Assembly (NCBI GenBank): GCA_034180415.1
Contig: JAXFOK010000005.1
Span: 1-64,000, forward strand
DNA length: 64,000 bases
Source: CAKMMH01 sp927798255
Lineage (GTDB): Bacteria > Bdellovibrionota_C > UBA2361 > CAKMMH01
Direction: 5' to 3'
Shown piece after piece: positions 53,082-63,000 of this stretch (position 1 is its first letter; every line of letters starts with the position of its first letter). The position numbers were made by a program, and so were the translations under genes. The notes beneath the pieces were generated by a model. That model searched no databases, was not told the origin of the DNA, and saw only the letters and a program-made list of their open reading frames with translations.

Positions 53082-53124
53082 TAAAAGTTTATTTTAATAA
53101 GTTTATTATTAAAGGAAATTAAAA

Positions 53125-54042
53125 ATGTTTAGAAGAATATTTACACCGAAGAAAACGATTAATTTTTTGTCGCATTCAAAAGTAGCTGCTGTCTTTTCTA
53201 CGTTGCTATTAATTGTTTCACTTGCTGTATGGTTTGTTAAAAAAGATGACAAATATGGTATCGATTATAAGGGAGGCTATGAAATAATTGTTAAATTTAA
53301 TGGTGATGATGTTAATGGACAGGATATAAGAAACTCTCTTTCAAAGATTGGATTTGATGAAGCTATTGTTCAAGCTTTTAACAATTCAAATGAGTTTGTT
53401 CTTAGATTATCAGATCGTGAAAAAAATACTGAAGTTTTGAAAAGTTCTTTAAGAGATACTTTTAATGAAAATATTTTTAAGGGGGATAAGAAAAAGGACG
53501 ATTTTGAAATTTTAAAAATAGATTATGTTGGTCCTACTGCAGGTGAAGAGTTAAGAACTCAAGCGTTAATAGCTATTATTATAAGTGTAATAGGTATATT
53601 GATATATATATCTGTTCGCTTTGAGTTTGCCTTTGCATTAGGTGCAATAGTTGCACTTTTCCATGATATTATTATAGGGCTAGGTATATATTTAATGTTA
53701 GGTGAAACTATTAGCGTGACTACACTAGCAGCAGCTTTAACATTGTTAGGTTATTCTGTTAATGATACGATTGTTATATTTGATAGAATTAGAGAAAAGT
53801 TAATTACTGCAAAAAGCTATGTTCTTGAAAATGTTATTAATGAAGCTCTTACGGAGATGTTATCAAGAACAATTATAACAAGTATTTTAACTTTATTTTC
53901 TGCCGTTGCATTATTGATATTTGGTGGCGGTGAAATTAGAGATTTAAGTTTATTTCTTGTTGTAGGTATTATTATTGGTTGTTATTCAACAGTATTTATC
54001 GCATCACCAGTTGCTCTTTGGTGGGCCGACCGAAAAAAATAA
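53125..54042 (+). CDS. secF: Protein translocase subunit SecF
   Basis: 305 residues. GIDYKGGYEIIVKF (conserved G-DF-GG variant), VGPTAGEELRTQALIAI, TLLGYSVNDTIVIFDRIREKL (relay aspartate) and a C-terminal LWWADRKK. Partner of SecD, 43 bases downstream of it. The last codons and the TAA lie inside the outer stem of repeat element B. Confidence 0.97.
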   Translation: MFRRIFTPKKTINFLSHSKVAAVFSTLLLIVSLAVWFVKKDDKYGIDYKGGYEIIVKFNGDDVNGQDIRNSLSKIGFDEAIVQAFNNSNEFVLRLSDREKNTEVLKSSLRDTFNENIFKGDKKKDDFEILKIDYVGPTAGEELRTQALIAIIISVIGILIYISVRFEFAFALGAIVALFHDIIIGLGIYLMLGETISVTTLAAALTLLGYSVNDTIVIFDRIREKLITAKSYVLENVINEALTEMLSRTIITSILTLFSAVALLIFGGGEIRDLSLFLVVGIIIGCYSTVFIASPVALWWADRKK

Positions 54043-54161
54043 ACGATGCATTGGAAAATATTGCGTTATTTGACAAAACGCTCCTTTCGCTTTAGAGGGA
54101 CTACACCTTCAAGTTGCGTTTTGTCAAATGCCTTATCTTTTTCGTGCCTCGTTTATTTTTT
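54034..54161. repeat. Structured double-stem element, copy B
   Basis: Outer 13-bp stem AAAAAATAAACGA (54034-54046) / TCGTTTATTTTTT (54149-54161); its first arm spans the end of secF including TAA. Conserved block TGCATTGGAAAATATTGCG then TTATTTG, perfect 14-bp inner stem ATTTGACAAAACGC / GCGTTTTGTCAAAT, loop TCCT...GACTACACCTTC, then CAAATGCCTTATCTTTT. Same architecture as copy A with different stem sequences. Confidence 0.75.
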
Positions 54162-54290
54162 GAGCATGTATAAAATGCTTTGTAAATTTTGCGTTTCGTT
54201 TGCTGTACGCTTAAGTACACCATCACTTGTGCCATTTAAAAAGCCTTGTTTTTTTCGCGTTAACCCGCGCGCTCATTTTTGGAAACTTTT
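54162..54290. repeat. Degenerate third copy of the structured element
   Basis: Directly follows copy B. TTTTGCGTTTCGTTTG, then TTAAGTACACC and GCCTTGTTTTTTTCGCG occur in the order and approximate spacing of the conserved blocks of copies A and B. Stem pairing is poor. Confidence 0.45.
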
Positions 54291-54398
54291 TTATTATAAT
54301 TCACAATTATTCTATGCATATGTTAATTAGTTTTCGTGTAGAAGAAAGTTTTTAATGGTTTTTCTCTTATTGAGGGAAACACTGATTAGTTCAAAATT

Positions 54399-54531
54399 AC
54401 CCTGTAGGGCAAACCATAACGAAGCGTAAGCGAAGTGGTGCCAGGGCGCGCGGGTTCTGTAGACGAACGAATGTGCGACTGGCAGGGGGAGGTCGCAAAA
54501 GCTAATGCTTTTGCGAGCAACCCGGTTATTA
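54399..54531. repeat. Palindromic repeat, ATAACGAAGCG family, copy 2
   Basis: ACCCTGTAGGGC hairpin, ATAACGAAGCG (54416-54426), GCGAAGTGGTGC (54430-54441), CAGGG, a GTAGACGAACGAA segment shared with the repeat at 2.2 kb, a GCAAAAGC-TAAT-GCTTTTGC hairpin, and AACCCGGTT (54519-54527). Ordered like the copy at 5107-5196, with an insertion in the middle. Confidence 0.7.
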
Positions 54532-54585
54532 AATACATACACATTATATGGTATAAAATTTTATTAATTGAAATAGAGAATTTTC

Positions 54586-56268
54586 CTATTTTAAAAATTT
54601 ATTTTCATAATTTCTAAGTTTTGCAAACTCTAAAAGACGCTTGTGCTTTTCTATATAATTTTGACTTGTTGTTATTTTGTAAAAATATTTTTCATTCAAT
54701 AACTCTTCATCACTTTTCCATAAGAATATATTATTTTGCTTTACTAAATTCTTATCATAATCCCTTACATAAATATCATTATTAAAACTTCTTATGTAAA
54801 AAACAACTGGATACATTCTTGGTGTTAACATATTTATTTCTTTTACATCGTTTTCTTTTAAAGTTTCATATACAAAATCTTTTGATGATAATTTAAAACT
54901 AGCAGGATTGATAATCATAGCTTTTCCATATAAGAAAAACACTATAAACAAAAATGAAAATCTTAATAAGTAAAATTTCTTTTCTTTATGTTTGGTAAGA
55001 ACAAAATAAGTAAAAATAATAGGTAGTAGATAAATTAAAAATAATAAAAACGAAAAATTATCACTTTGAAATAAAGAAACATTAAATATAAATTTTTCAA
55101 AGGAAGGATATTTTCTAAAATAATCAATGTTAATAAAATTATACTTTAATGAAACCACAAACACTAATAAGAATGAAAACGAAATCCCAATAAAATAAAC
55201 GAGTCTTCTCACAAGATTCGGACAGCTCTTTTCTAGATTAAGAAGTGTAATCGCTAAAATTAATGAAGCTTGAGGATATATAGGGAGTAAGTATACACTT
55301 CGCTTGCTCTCTGGTATCATAAAAAAGCATAAACAGAAAAGAAGAGAAATTAAGCACCAAAAAAAGAAAAATTTGTATTCATCATTTAAATATGATTTTC
55401 TATTTTTAATAATACTTTTAATTTCAAAAAGAAAAAATATACTCCATGGAGTAAAACCAGCAATAAATGTACCTATCAGATAAAAAATATTTTTGGAATG
55501 AGGATCTTCTCCTTTATTCATTGTATCAAAAAATCTTGATACATTCTCGTTTAGTACCATTTCTATCAAATTCCTTCCCTCGCTTTCTAATTGAAGAATA
55601 AGCCACACAATCCAAGGAATAGAAGAAAGCACTCCAAGAAGTGCTAATTTTAAAAAGGCTTTTAAATTTAGTTTTTTAAAAAGCAGCATTGTAAAGAAAG
55701 TTGCACCAAGAGGAATAATTATTGCAATAGGACCTTTAGTGAGTGTTCCAAGGCTAAGCGGAAATAAGCTTAGAAGTGGAAAATCTTCTCCTTTCTTTGT
55801 AAAATTATAAAGAGATATAAAAGAGATGGTGATAAGTGCGGCTAAAGTGGCATCTACTCTTGCAAGGCAAGCGTGTCTATACCACTCTGGAGCTGCTAAA
55901 AGAATAAAGAACGTAAAAATTGCAATTTTTTTATCTAGCTTTTTATAAATAAAGATAAACCAGGCAATTAGCGCAATACTAGCAAAAATAAGAGAAGGAA
56001 GCCTTGAGGTTGTTTCGGTTATACTCTTAGTAAATTTGGAAAGAAGAAAAATACACCAATGGAAAAAGGGAGGCTTAGTTGCAATATCATCTGCATATCT
56101 GATAGAGTGCAATAAGTTATCGTTTATTAACATGCTTTGTGCTACTAGTGCTTCTCTCGCTTCACCAGTTGTAATAAAAGGATTATTAATTCCAATAAGA
56201 TAGACGATAACCGAAAGTATCGTGAAAATAAGAGTGACAATTGTAAATTTAACAATATCCTTAGTCAT
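54586..56268 (-). CDS. ArnT-like GT39 glycosyltransferase
   Basis: 560 residues with about 11-12 membrane helices. The first periplasmic loop shows TTGEAREALVAQSML and ATKPPFFHW, the acidic-residue and KPP motifs of the GT39/PMT fold; later ESKRSVYLLPIYPQ. ArnT-type enzymes move a sugar from an undecaprenyl-phosphate donor to lipid A or another periplasmic acceptor. The specific sugar is not readable. Divergent from secE. Confidence 0.87.
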   Translation of the reverse strand: MTKDIVKFTIVTLIFTILSVIVYLIGINNPFITTGEAREALVAQSMLINDNLLHSIRYADDIATKPPFFHWCIFLLSKFTKSITETTSRLPSLIFASIALIAWFIFIYKKLDKKIAIFTFFILLAAPEWYRHACLARVDATLAALITISFISLYNFTKKGEDFPLLSLFPLSLGTLTKGPIAIIIPLGATFFTMLLFKKLNLKAFLKLALLGVLSSIPWIVWLILQLESEGRNLIEMVLNENVSRFFDTMNKGEDPHSKNIFYLIGTFIAGFTPWSIFFLFEIKSIIKNRKSYLNDEYKFFFFWCLISLLFCLCFFMIPESKRSVYLLPIYPQASLILAITLLNLEKSCPNLVRRLVYFIGISFSFLLVFVVSLKYNFINIDYFRKYPSFEKFIFNVSLFQSDNFSFLLFLIYLLPIIFTYFVLTKHKEKKFYLLRFSFLFIVFFLYGKAMIINPASFKLSSKDFVYETLKENDVKEINMLTPRMYPVVFYIRSFNNDIYVRDYDKNLVKQNNIFLWKSDEELLNEKYFYKITTSQNYIEKHKRLLEFAKLRNYENKFLK

Positions 56269-56545
56269 AAAACCCTTTGATTTTTCAAGTAATTAACTTA
56301 ATTTTAACAAATCACCTTGTAATATTAAATAATTAATGTAAAAAAGTCTATCAAAAGATTAATTTTTTATTTTTTTTAACTTTTTTCCTTAGAACATTTG
56401 CTCTTATCTAAATTTTTTGCTAAATTAAGGTGTTGTTATTGTATCATTTGCACTCGAGTAGTAACTTCGAGTAGCTTTTTGTTGTTGATATATTTGATAA
56501 CGTTTTTGGTTTGTATATTACTTGTAAAATTAGAAAGTTTTAATT

Positions 56546-56752
56546 ATGGCAAATTTATTTTCAAAATCTAAGGCGTTTATATCTGGTAGTTATGAGGAGT
56601 TAAAGAAGGTTAGTACTCCTAGTATGTCAGAAACGAAAAAAATTACATTTATGACAATTGTAATTGTTGTTATTGTTGCTCTTACGATTTTTTTTATGGA
56701 TTTAGTATTTAATAATGTTAGTAGGTTGATAATTCCTACGGTAGTAGATTAA
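56546..56752 (+). CDS. secE: Preprotein translocase subunit SecE
   Basis: 68 residues, the short single-helix form. FISGSYEELKKVSTPSMSETKKITFMTIVIVVIVALTIFFMDLVF: the conserved ELKKV-x-x-P-S amphipathic segment and one membrane helix. Clamps SecY. First gene of the nusG-ribosomal protein run; upstream is a TTGATA-N16-TATTAC promoter-like pair at about 56.5 kb and a small CTCGA/TCGAG hairpin. Confidence 0.95.
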   Translation: MANLFSKSKAFISGSYEELKKVSTPSMSETKKITFMTIVIVVIVALTIFFMDLVFNNVSRLIIPTVVD

Positions 56753-56842
56753 TTTTATATTAGAGCCTTTGTGTTTTCTCTAATAGTGTGGTGATTTTAA
56801 GTTTAGTTTATAAGCAATTAATATTTTTAAGAGTATTTTATA

Positions 56843-57547
56843 ATGAACGAAAATAATAATACTGAAAATCAAATAACAAATAGTGAAGCTTCTATAGAAG
56901 TTCAAGAACAAGACGCTGCTTCTTTAAAGTTAACTGAGAAAGAACAAAAAAGACAAGAAAGAAAAGAAAGGAGAGAGAAAAGATTGAGAGAAAAAGAAGA
57001 GGCTGCTAATCGTATTCCAGATATGTGCTGGTATGCGGTGCATACTTATTCGGGTTTCGAACAAAAAGCAAGAGAGTCTTTAATTGAAAGATTTAAATTA
57101 AAAGGACTTGAAAATTATTTAGGTGAAATAAAAATTCCGCAAGAAACTGTGACGGAAGTTGTTAAGGGACAGAAGAAAACAAGTACAAGAAAATTCTTCC
57201 CTGGTTATATATTGGTGCAGATGCGTTTAAATCAAGATACGTGGCATCTAGTAAAAGAAACACCAAAGATCTCGGGTTTTGTGGGTGATATATCAGATCC
57301 TGCTCCTTTAAAAGAAGAAGATGTGGCTTTGATTAATACCCAAGTCGAGGAGGGCGCGATGTCCTCTCGTTCAAAAGTTGATTTTGAACAAGGAGAAACA
57401 GTTAAGGTTATTGATGGACCATTTAATGAGTTTACAGGTACTGTTGAAGAAATTAAGGCAGATAAGGGTAAGCTTGTGGTTCTAATCAGTATCTTTGGAC
57501 GTCCAAGCCCGGTTGAACTTGATTTTGTACAAGTGGAGAAGTGTTAG
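56843..57547 (+). CDS. nusG: Transcription termination/antitermination protein NusG
   Basis: 234 residues, longer than the usual ~180 because of a ~55-residue charged N-terminal extension (KLTEKEQKRQERKERREKRL). The NGN domain starts at MCWYAVHTYSGFEQKARESL, with FFPGYILVQM; the KOW domain is QGETVKVIDGPFNEFTGTVEEI. Binds RNA polymerase and couples it to ribosomes or Rho. rplK begins one base after its stop. Confidence 0.96.
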   Translation: MNENNNTENQITNSEASIEVQEQDAASLKLTEKEQKRQERKERREKRLREKEEAANRIPDMCWYAVHTYSGFEQKARESLIERFKLKGLENYLGEIKIPQETVTEVVKGQKKTSTRKFFPGYILVQMRLNQDTWHLVKETPKISGFVGDISDPAPLKEEDVALINTQVEEGAMSSRSKVDFEQGETVKVIDGPFNEFTGTVEEIKADKGKLVVLISIFGRPSPVELDFVQVEKC

Positions 57548-57548
57548 T

Positions 57549-57977
57549 ATGGCAAAGGAAATTAAAGCAAAAATAAAGTTGCAAATCCCTGCGGGGAAAG
57601 CAAACCCTGCTCCTCCAATTGGTCCAGTTTTGGGTCAACAAGGAGTAAATATTATGGAGTTTTGCAAGCAATTTAATGCAAGAACTCAAAACAATCAAGG
57701 TGAAGTTACACCAGTTGTTTTAACTGTTTATAAAGACAGGTCTTTTACATTTGAATGTAAGACACCTCCTGTTGCTTATCTTCTAAAGAAAGCAGCATCA
57801 GTTCAAAAAGGTTCTGGTGCACCAAATAGAGATAAGATAGGAAGTGTAACTCAAGCACAAGTAGAAGAAATTGCTAAGCAAAAAATGTCTGACTTAAACT
57901 GTTTTGAGCTTGAAGCTGCTTGCAATATTGTAGCCGGAACTGCTAGAAGTATGGGAATTACTGTAAAGCATTCATAA
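57549..57977 (+). CDS. rplK: 50S ribosomal protein L11
   Basis: 142 residues from ATG at 57549, which follows the nusG stop and has GGAG upstream; the in-frame start at 57495 inside nusG is rejected. KIKLQIPAGKANPAPPIGPVLGQQGVNIMEFCKQFN is the L11 N-terminal signature; GTARSMGI near the C-terminus contacts 23S rRNA. Stalk base, needed for GTPase factors. Confidence 0.98.
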   Translation: MAKEIKAKIKLQIPAGKANPAPPIGPVLGQQGVNIMEFCKQFNARTQNNQGEVTPVVLTVYKDRSFTFECKTPPVAYLLKKAASVQKGSGAPNRDKIGSVTQAQVEEIAKQKMSDLNCFELEAACNIVAGTARSMGITVKHS

Positions 57978-58012
57978 TTTTAACCTAATTTTTTATTAAA
58001 AATGGTGTTTAT

Positions 58013-58711
58013 ATGTTTAAAGGAAAAAGAATAAAAAATTTAAAAGAAAAGGTTGAAGCTGGTAAGTTCTATACTTTAGAGGAAGCATGTAAACTTACAA
58101 CAGAGCTCGCATCTGCAAAATTTGATGAGACTGTTGAAGTTACGGTGGCTTTAGGTGTAGATCCGAGAAAAGCTGACCAAAATGTTAGAGGGAGTATTTC
58201 TCTTCCACATGGATTAGGAAAAGAAGTAAGGGTAGCTGTGTTTGCAAAAGCAGAAAAAGCTGAGGAAGCAAAAAATGCTGGTGCAGATGTAGTTGGTTCA
58301 GATGACTTAGTTGAACAAATTAAAGGAGGATTCCTTGAGTTTGATAAAGTTGTTGCGACTCCTGATATGATGATACAAGTAGGTAAGATAGGAAAGATAT
58401 TAGGTCCAAAAGGTTTAATGCCTTCTCCTAAAGAAGGAACTGTTACATTTGATGTTGCAGCTATGGTTGATTCTTTAAAAAAAGGTCGTGCTTCTTATAG
58501 AGCCGATAAAGGTGGAATCGTTCATACAGCTGTAGGTAAAGTTTCTTTTGGTTCGGAGAAAATTCAAGATAACATTAAAGCATTGATTGATGCTTTAAAT
58601 AAGGCAAAACCTGCAACTAGTAAAGGAGTATATTTAAAGTCTGCTTATATATCTTTAACTATGGGGCCATCGGTACCATTAGATGTTTCTAGTATTAAGG
58701 CATCTTTATAG
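58013..58711 (+). CDS. rplA: 50S ribosomal protein L1
   Basis: 232 residues. FDETVEVTVALGVDPRKADQNVRGSISLPHG, GKIGKILGPKGLMPSPKEGT and the C-terminal SLTMGPSVPLD are standard. L1 stalk protein and, in other bacteria, repressor of the L11 operon. Between rplK and rplJ. Confidence 0.98.
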   Translation: MFKGKRIKNLKEKVEAGKFYTLEEACKLTTELASAKFDETVEVTVALGVDPRKADQNVRGSISLPHGLGKEVRVAVFAKAEKAEEAKNAGADVVGSDDLVEQIKGGFLEFDKVVATPDMMIQVGKIGKILGPKGLMPSPKEGTVTFDVAAMVDSLKKGRASYRADKGGIVHTAVGKVSFGSEKIQDNIKALIDALNKAKPATSKGVYLKSAYISLTMGPSVPLDVSSIKASL

Positions 58712-58762
58712 TAAACTAGACCTTTTTTAGTGGATTTTGATTTTTAAGAAGGAAAATTAAAA

Positions 58763-59308
58763 ATGAATAAAGCAGATAAGATAAAAGAAGTTGAGTTTGT
58801 TACCGATTCTTTAAAAGCTTCTCAAGTTGCAATATGTGCAAATTATCATGGACTATCAGTTTCTGATATAAATGATCTTAAGAAAGGCTTAAGAAAAGTT
58901 GGTGCAACATGTAGAGTTATCAAAAATACTCTTTCAAAGATATCAATAGATAAAGCATTAAAAGAAGACGGCAAGGAAGAAGAGATTGGAAAGTTTCAAG
59001 GGATTTTTAAAGGCCCAAGTATTCTTATTTCTACATCTCAAGATCCAGTGTCAATGACAAAAGTCGTTGCTGATTTTGCAAAAACTCATGAAGCTTTGGC
59101 ATTAAAGGGAGCTTGGTTCGAGAATGCTTTTATTGATGTAGCTGGAGTTAAAACTTTAGCTAGTATGCCTAGCAAAGAGGAAGTTCTTGCTAAGTTACTT
59201 AATCTTCTTAATACACCTGCAACGCAATTGCTTCGTGTTATTAAGGCATCAAGCGAACAAGTTGTTCGTGTTGTTGACGCTCAAAGGAAGAAACTTGCTG
59301 GCGAGTAG
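58763..59308 (+). CDS. rplJ: 50S ribosomal protein L10
   Basis: 181 residues. Begins MNKADKIKEVEFVTDSLKAS, then YHGLSVSDINDLKKGLRKVGATCRVIKNTL, and a C-terminal helix that binds L7/L12 dimers. Stalk scaffold. GAAGGAAA precedes the start. Confidence 0.97.
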   Translation: MNKADKIKEVEFVTDSLKASQVAICANYHGLSVSDINDLKKGLRKVGATCRVIKNTLSKISIDKALKEDGKEEEIGKFQGIFKGPSILISTSQDPVSMTKVVADFAKTHEALALKGAWFENAFIDVAGVKTLASMPSKEEVLAKLLNLLNTPATQLLRVIKASSEQVVRVVDAQRKKLAGE

Positions 59309-59369
59309 AAAAGAAAAAGTTATTTAGTGCTTATTTAAAAAATTTTAATTATATTTTAGGAGTTAGAAA

Positions 59370-59753
59370 ATGAGTGAAGTTAATATGGAACAAGTAAAAG
59401 ATTTTATCAAAAATATGTCATTAATGGACGCAGCTAAGCTAGTTAAAGAACTAGAAGATGAACTAGGAGTTAGCGCTGCTGCTCCTGTAGCAATGATGGG
59501 GGCTATGCCTGCTGGTGCTGGTGCTGCTCAAGAAGAAGAAAAGACAGAGTTTGATGTTGTTCTAGAAGCAGCTGGTACTGATAAAATCAAAGTTATTAAG
59601 GTAGTTAGAGAAATTACTAGCCTTGGCTTAAAAGAAGCTAAAGACTTAGTAGAAGCTGCACCTAAAACTTTAAAAGAAGGTGTTTCTAAGGCTGAAGCTG
59701 AAGATTACAAGAAAAAACTTGAAGAAGTTGGTGCTAAAGCAACTATTAAGTAG
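59370..59753 (+). CDS. rplL: 50S ribosomal protein L7/L12
   Basis: 127 residues: helical N-terminal dimerisation domain, Ala/Gly hinge (MMGAMPAGAGAAQ), and the C-terminal domain FDVVLEAAGTDKIKVIKVVREITSLGLKEAKDLVEAAP. Recruits translation GTPases. Followed by a strong hairpin before rpoB. Confidence 0.98.
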   Translation: MSEVNMEQVKDFIKNMSLMDAAKLVKELEDELGVSAAAPVAMMGAMPAGAGAAQEEEKTEFDVVLEAAGTDKIKVIKVVREITSLGLKEAKDLVEAAPKTLKEGVSKAEAEDYKKKLEEVGAKATIK

Positions 59754-59779
59754 TTTTGTTAGCTTCTTTATAAAAAAAT

Positions 59780-59828
59780 GGGGAAATATGCTTAAATTTT
59801 TTAATTTAAGCGATTTTCCCTGTTTTTT
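59780..59828 (+). terminator. Attenuator/terminator between rplL and rpoB
   Basis: GGGAAA (59781-59786) with TTTCCC (59815-59820), and an inner perfect 9-bp stem GCTTAAATT / AATTTAAGC around TTTT, followed by GTTTTTT. It lies in the 317-base gap between rplL and rpoB. The rest of that gap is AT-rich, with no gene seen; it may also hold an internal promoter. Confidence 0.8.
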
Positions 59829-60070
59829 ATGGTATAAAAATTTTTTTATCTTAGTTTCTTGATTTTGTTAAGAAATTGTAGTATTTTTTTATACTGTATA
59901 TTCAAAGTTATTCTATCAAAAAAATAATAAGAAGTTTTTCGCTTTATTTTTTATAAAGTTAGTGCGTTGATTGGTACTGGTTTTATCGAGACTTTTGCAC
60001 TTTTTTCTAATTAGTTTTTTGGTAGTTATTGCTATTTTCTAAATATTTTTTATTGGTATAAGAATAAAAT

Positions 60071-63000
60071 ATGGTATCAGAAATCAAAACTAATCTTCGT
60101 CTTCGTCGCAGTTACTCAAAAATACCAGAAATTGCACAAATCCCAAACTTAATTGCAGTTCAAGTTGATTCGTATAAAAGTTTTTTGCAAGCAGATGTTG
60201 ATCCTGATAAAAGAAAGGATGAAGGCTTACAAAAGATTTTTAAATCTGTATTTCCTATAAAGGATTACAATGATACAGCAAGTTTAGAATTTGTTTCATA
60301 CGAACTAGATAAACCAAAATATGATGTTGAGGAGTGTGAAGCAAGAGGTATGACTTGGTCAGCTCCACTTCGTGTTACTGTTCGTCTTGCAATGTGGGAT
60401 GTAAACAATGAAACTGGGGAAAGAAAACTTATCTCATTAAAAGAGGATTCTGTATACTTTGGTGAGCTTCCTTTAATGACTGAAAAAGGTACATTTATGA
60501 TAAATGGTACTGAGAAAGTTGTAGTAAGCCAATTACATCGTTCTCCTGGAGTTTTCTTTGCAAATGATGAAGGAAAAAGTCATATAAGTGGTAAGCTTTT
60601 ATATTCTGCAAGAATTATTCCTTATCGTGGTTCATGGTTAGATTTTGAATTTGATATTAAAGATATTTGTCATGTTAGAATCGATAGAAGAAGAAAACTT
60701 AATGCTACTGTAATTTTAAGAGCATTAGGTATGTCAGCAGATGATATTTTAAACTATTACTACAAGAAGGAAGTTATAGAGTTTAAAAATAATGGTGAAG
60801 TTTTTAAGGCGTTCAAAGCTGATCAATTAGAAGGACAAAAATCATACGAAGAAATTAAAAAGGATTCTAAAGTTCTAGTTAGAAAGGGCGGAAAATTCAA
60901 CAGAGCAATCATTCGTCGTTTAAAAGAAGCTGGAATTAAAGAAATTCAAATAGACCCAGAATCTGTTTATGGTATGGTTTCTGCAAATACTATAATTCAA
61001 GCTCAAGAAGATGTTATTCATCCAGATACTGGTGAAATTATAGTTGAAGAAAATGAAATTTTAACAAATTGGACACAAATCATGGATAAGTTAGGTTCAC
61101 TTGTAAATGAGCTTGACGAAACTGATTTAGCTGAAATCTTAGATTGCTTTGAAGTGCTAGTTTGTGCTGGTGAAGAGTTTACTCAAGATAAAATTAACTC
61201 TAAAGGTGAAGTTGTTGAGCAAGGTTCACTTAGTTATTTAAGAGAAAATGGAATCAATCAGATTGAAGTTCTTTACTTAGATGATAATCACATAGGGGAC
61301 GCTCTTTGGAAGACATTAGTATCTGATAAGATGGAACCAGATAGAGATGATTTATATTCTAAAATTACTGGTCAACCTGTAATTGATAGCCTTGTTGAAA
61401 TTTATAGAAGACTTCGTCCAGGAGATCCTCCAAGACCAGAAACAGCAAGCGCTACATTTAAAAATTTATTCTTTAATCCTGAAAGATATGATCTATCAAA
61501 TATTGGTAGGTACAAAATGAATCACAAACTTTATATCTCTCAAGGGAAAGAGGCTCCTTCTATCGAGCAAGGAACTTTAAGTGATTCTGATATTAAAGAA
61601 ACAATAGGGTATCTTTTAGAACTTAAAAATTCAAATGATCCTCTTCGTCACTCTGTTGATGATATTGACCATTTGGGAAACAGACGTGTAAGAGCAGTTG
61701 GTGAGCTTGTTGAAAACCAATTTAGAATTGGTCTTGTTAGAATGGAGCGTGCTGTTAAAGAACGTATGGGAATGCAAGATTTAATTAACCTTGTACCTCA
61801 AGATGTCGTTAACTATAAACCTGTTGCTGCAGTTCTTAAAGAGTTCTTCGGTTCTTCTCAACTTACTCAGTTTATGGATCAAGTAAATCCACTTTCAGAG
61901 ATAACTCATAAGCGTCGTTTATCAGCATTAGGTCCTGGTGGTTTAACAAGAGATAGAGCAGGATTTGAGGTTCGTGACGTTAATGTTACTCACTATGGAA
62001 GAATATGTCCAATTGAAACTCCAGAAGGTCAAAACATTGGACTTATTGCATCGTTTGCGTCTTATGCAAGAGTAAACGAGTATGGATTCTTAGAAAGCCC
62101 ATATAGAGTTGTTGATGAAAATCATAAAGTTACTTCAGATGTTGTTTACTTATCAGCTCTAGAAGAAGAAAGAGAAATTATAGCTCAAGCAAAAGTTAAG
62201 CTAGATAAGAATAATGGATTTGTAGATGATCAAATTTCATGTCGTGGAAACCAAGGATATATGGTTGCTAACAAAAATGAAATTACAAAAGTTGATGTCA
62301 GTCCACGTCAGATTGTATCAGTTGCTGCATCATTAATTCCATTCCTAGAAAATGACGACGCAAACAGAGCTCTGATGGGTTCAAACATGCAGCGTCAAGC
62401 AGTGCCTTGTATGAGAAATATGGCTCCACTTGTCGGAACTGGTATGGAAGGAACTGTTGCTAGAGATTCAAAGGCAACAATTGCTGCAAAGCGTGCTGGT
62501 GAAGTTATGTTTGTAGACGCTGATAGAATTGTTATTAAGTCTGATAAGCTAAATGATTCTGCAGATTCAGGTGTAGATATTTACGATTTAGTTAAGTATC
62601 ACCGTTCAAATCAAAACACATGTATTAATCAAAGACCAATTGTAAGAGTTGGTGAAAAGGTTAAAGATGGTGAGATTATAGCGGATGGTCCTGCAACTGA
62701 TATGGCAGAGTTAGGACTTGGGCAAAATATGCTTGTAGCGTTCATGCCATGGAACGGATATAACTACGAAGATGCTATTTTAATTAATGAGAACTGTGTT
62801 AAACGCGATATTTTTACTTCTATTCATATAGAAGAATTTGAATGTATTGCTAGAGACACAAAGCTTGGACGTGAGGAAATCACGAGAGATATTCCAAATA
62901 TTGGTGATGAGGCTCTAAAAGATCTTGATGAAACAGGTATTATTAGAGTCGGAGCTGTTGTAAAACCAGGGGATATCTTAGTAGGTAAAATTACGCCTAA

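Noticed and set aside
54046..54330. 94-codon open frame after secF
   Set aside because: It covers the structured elements B and C; the peptide has no family features and the frame starts inside the repeat.
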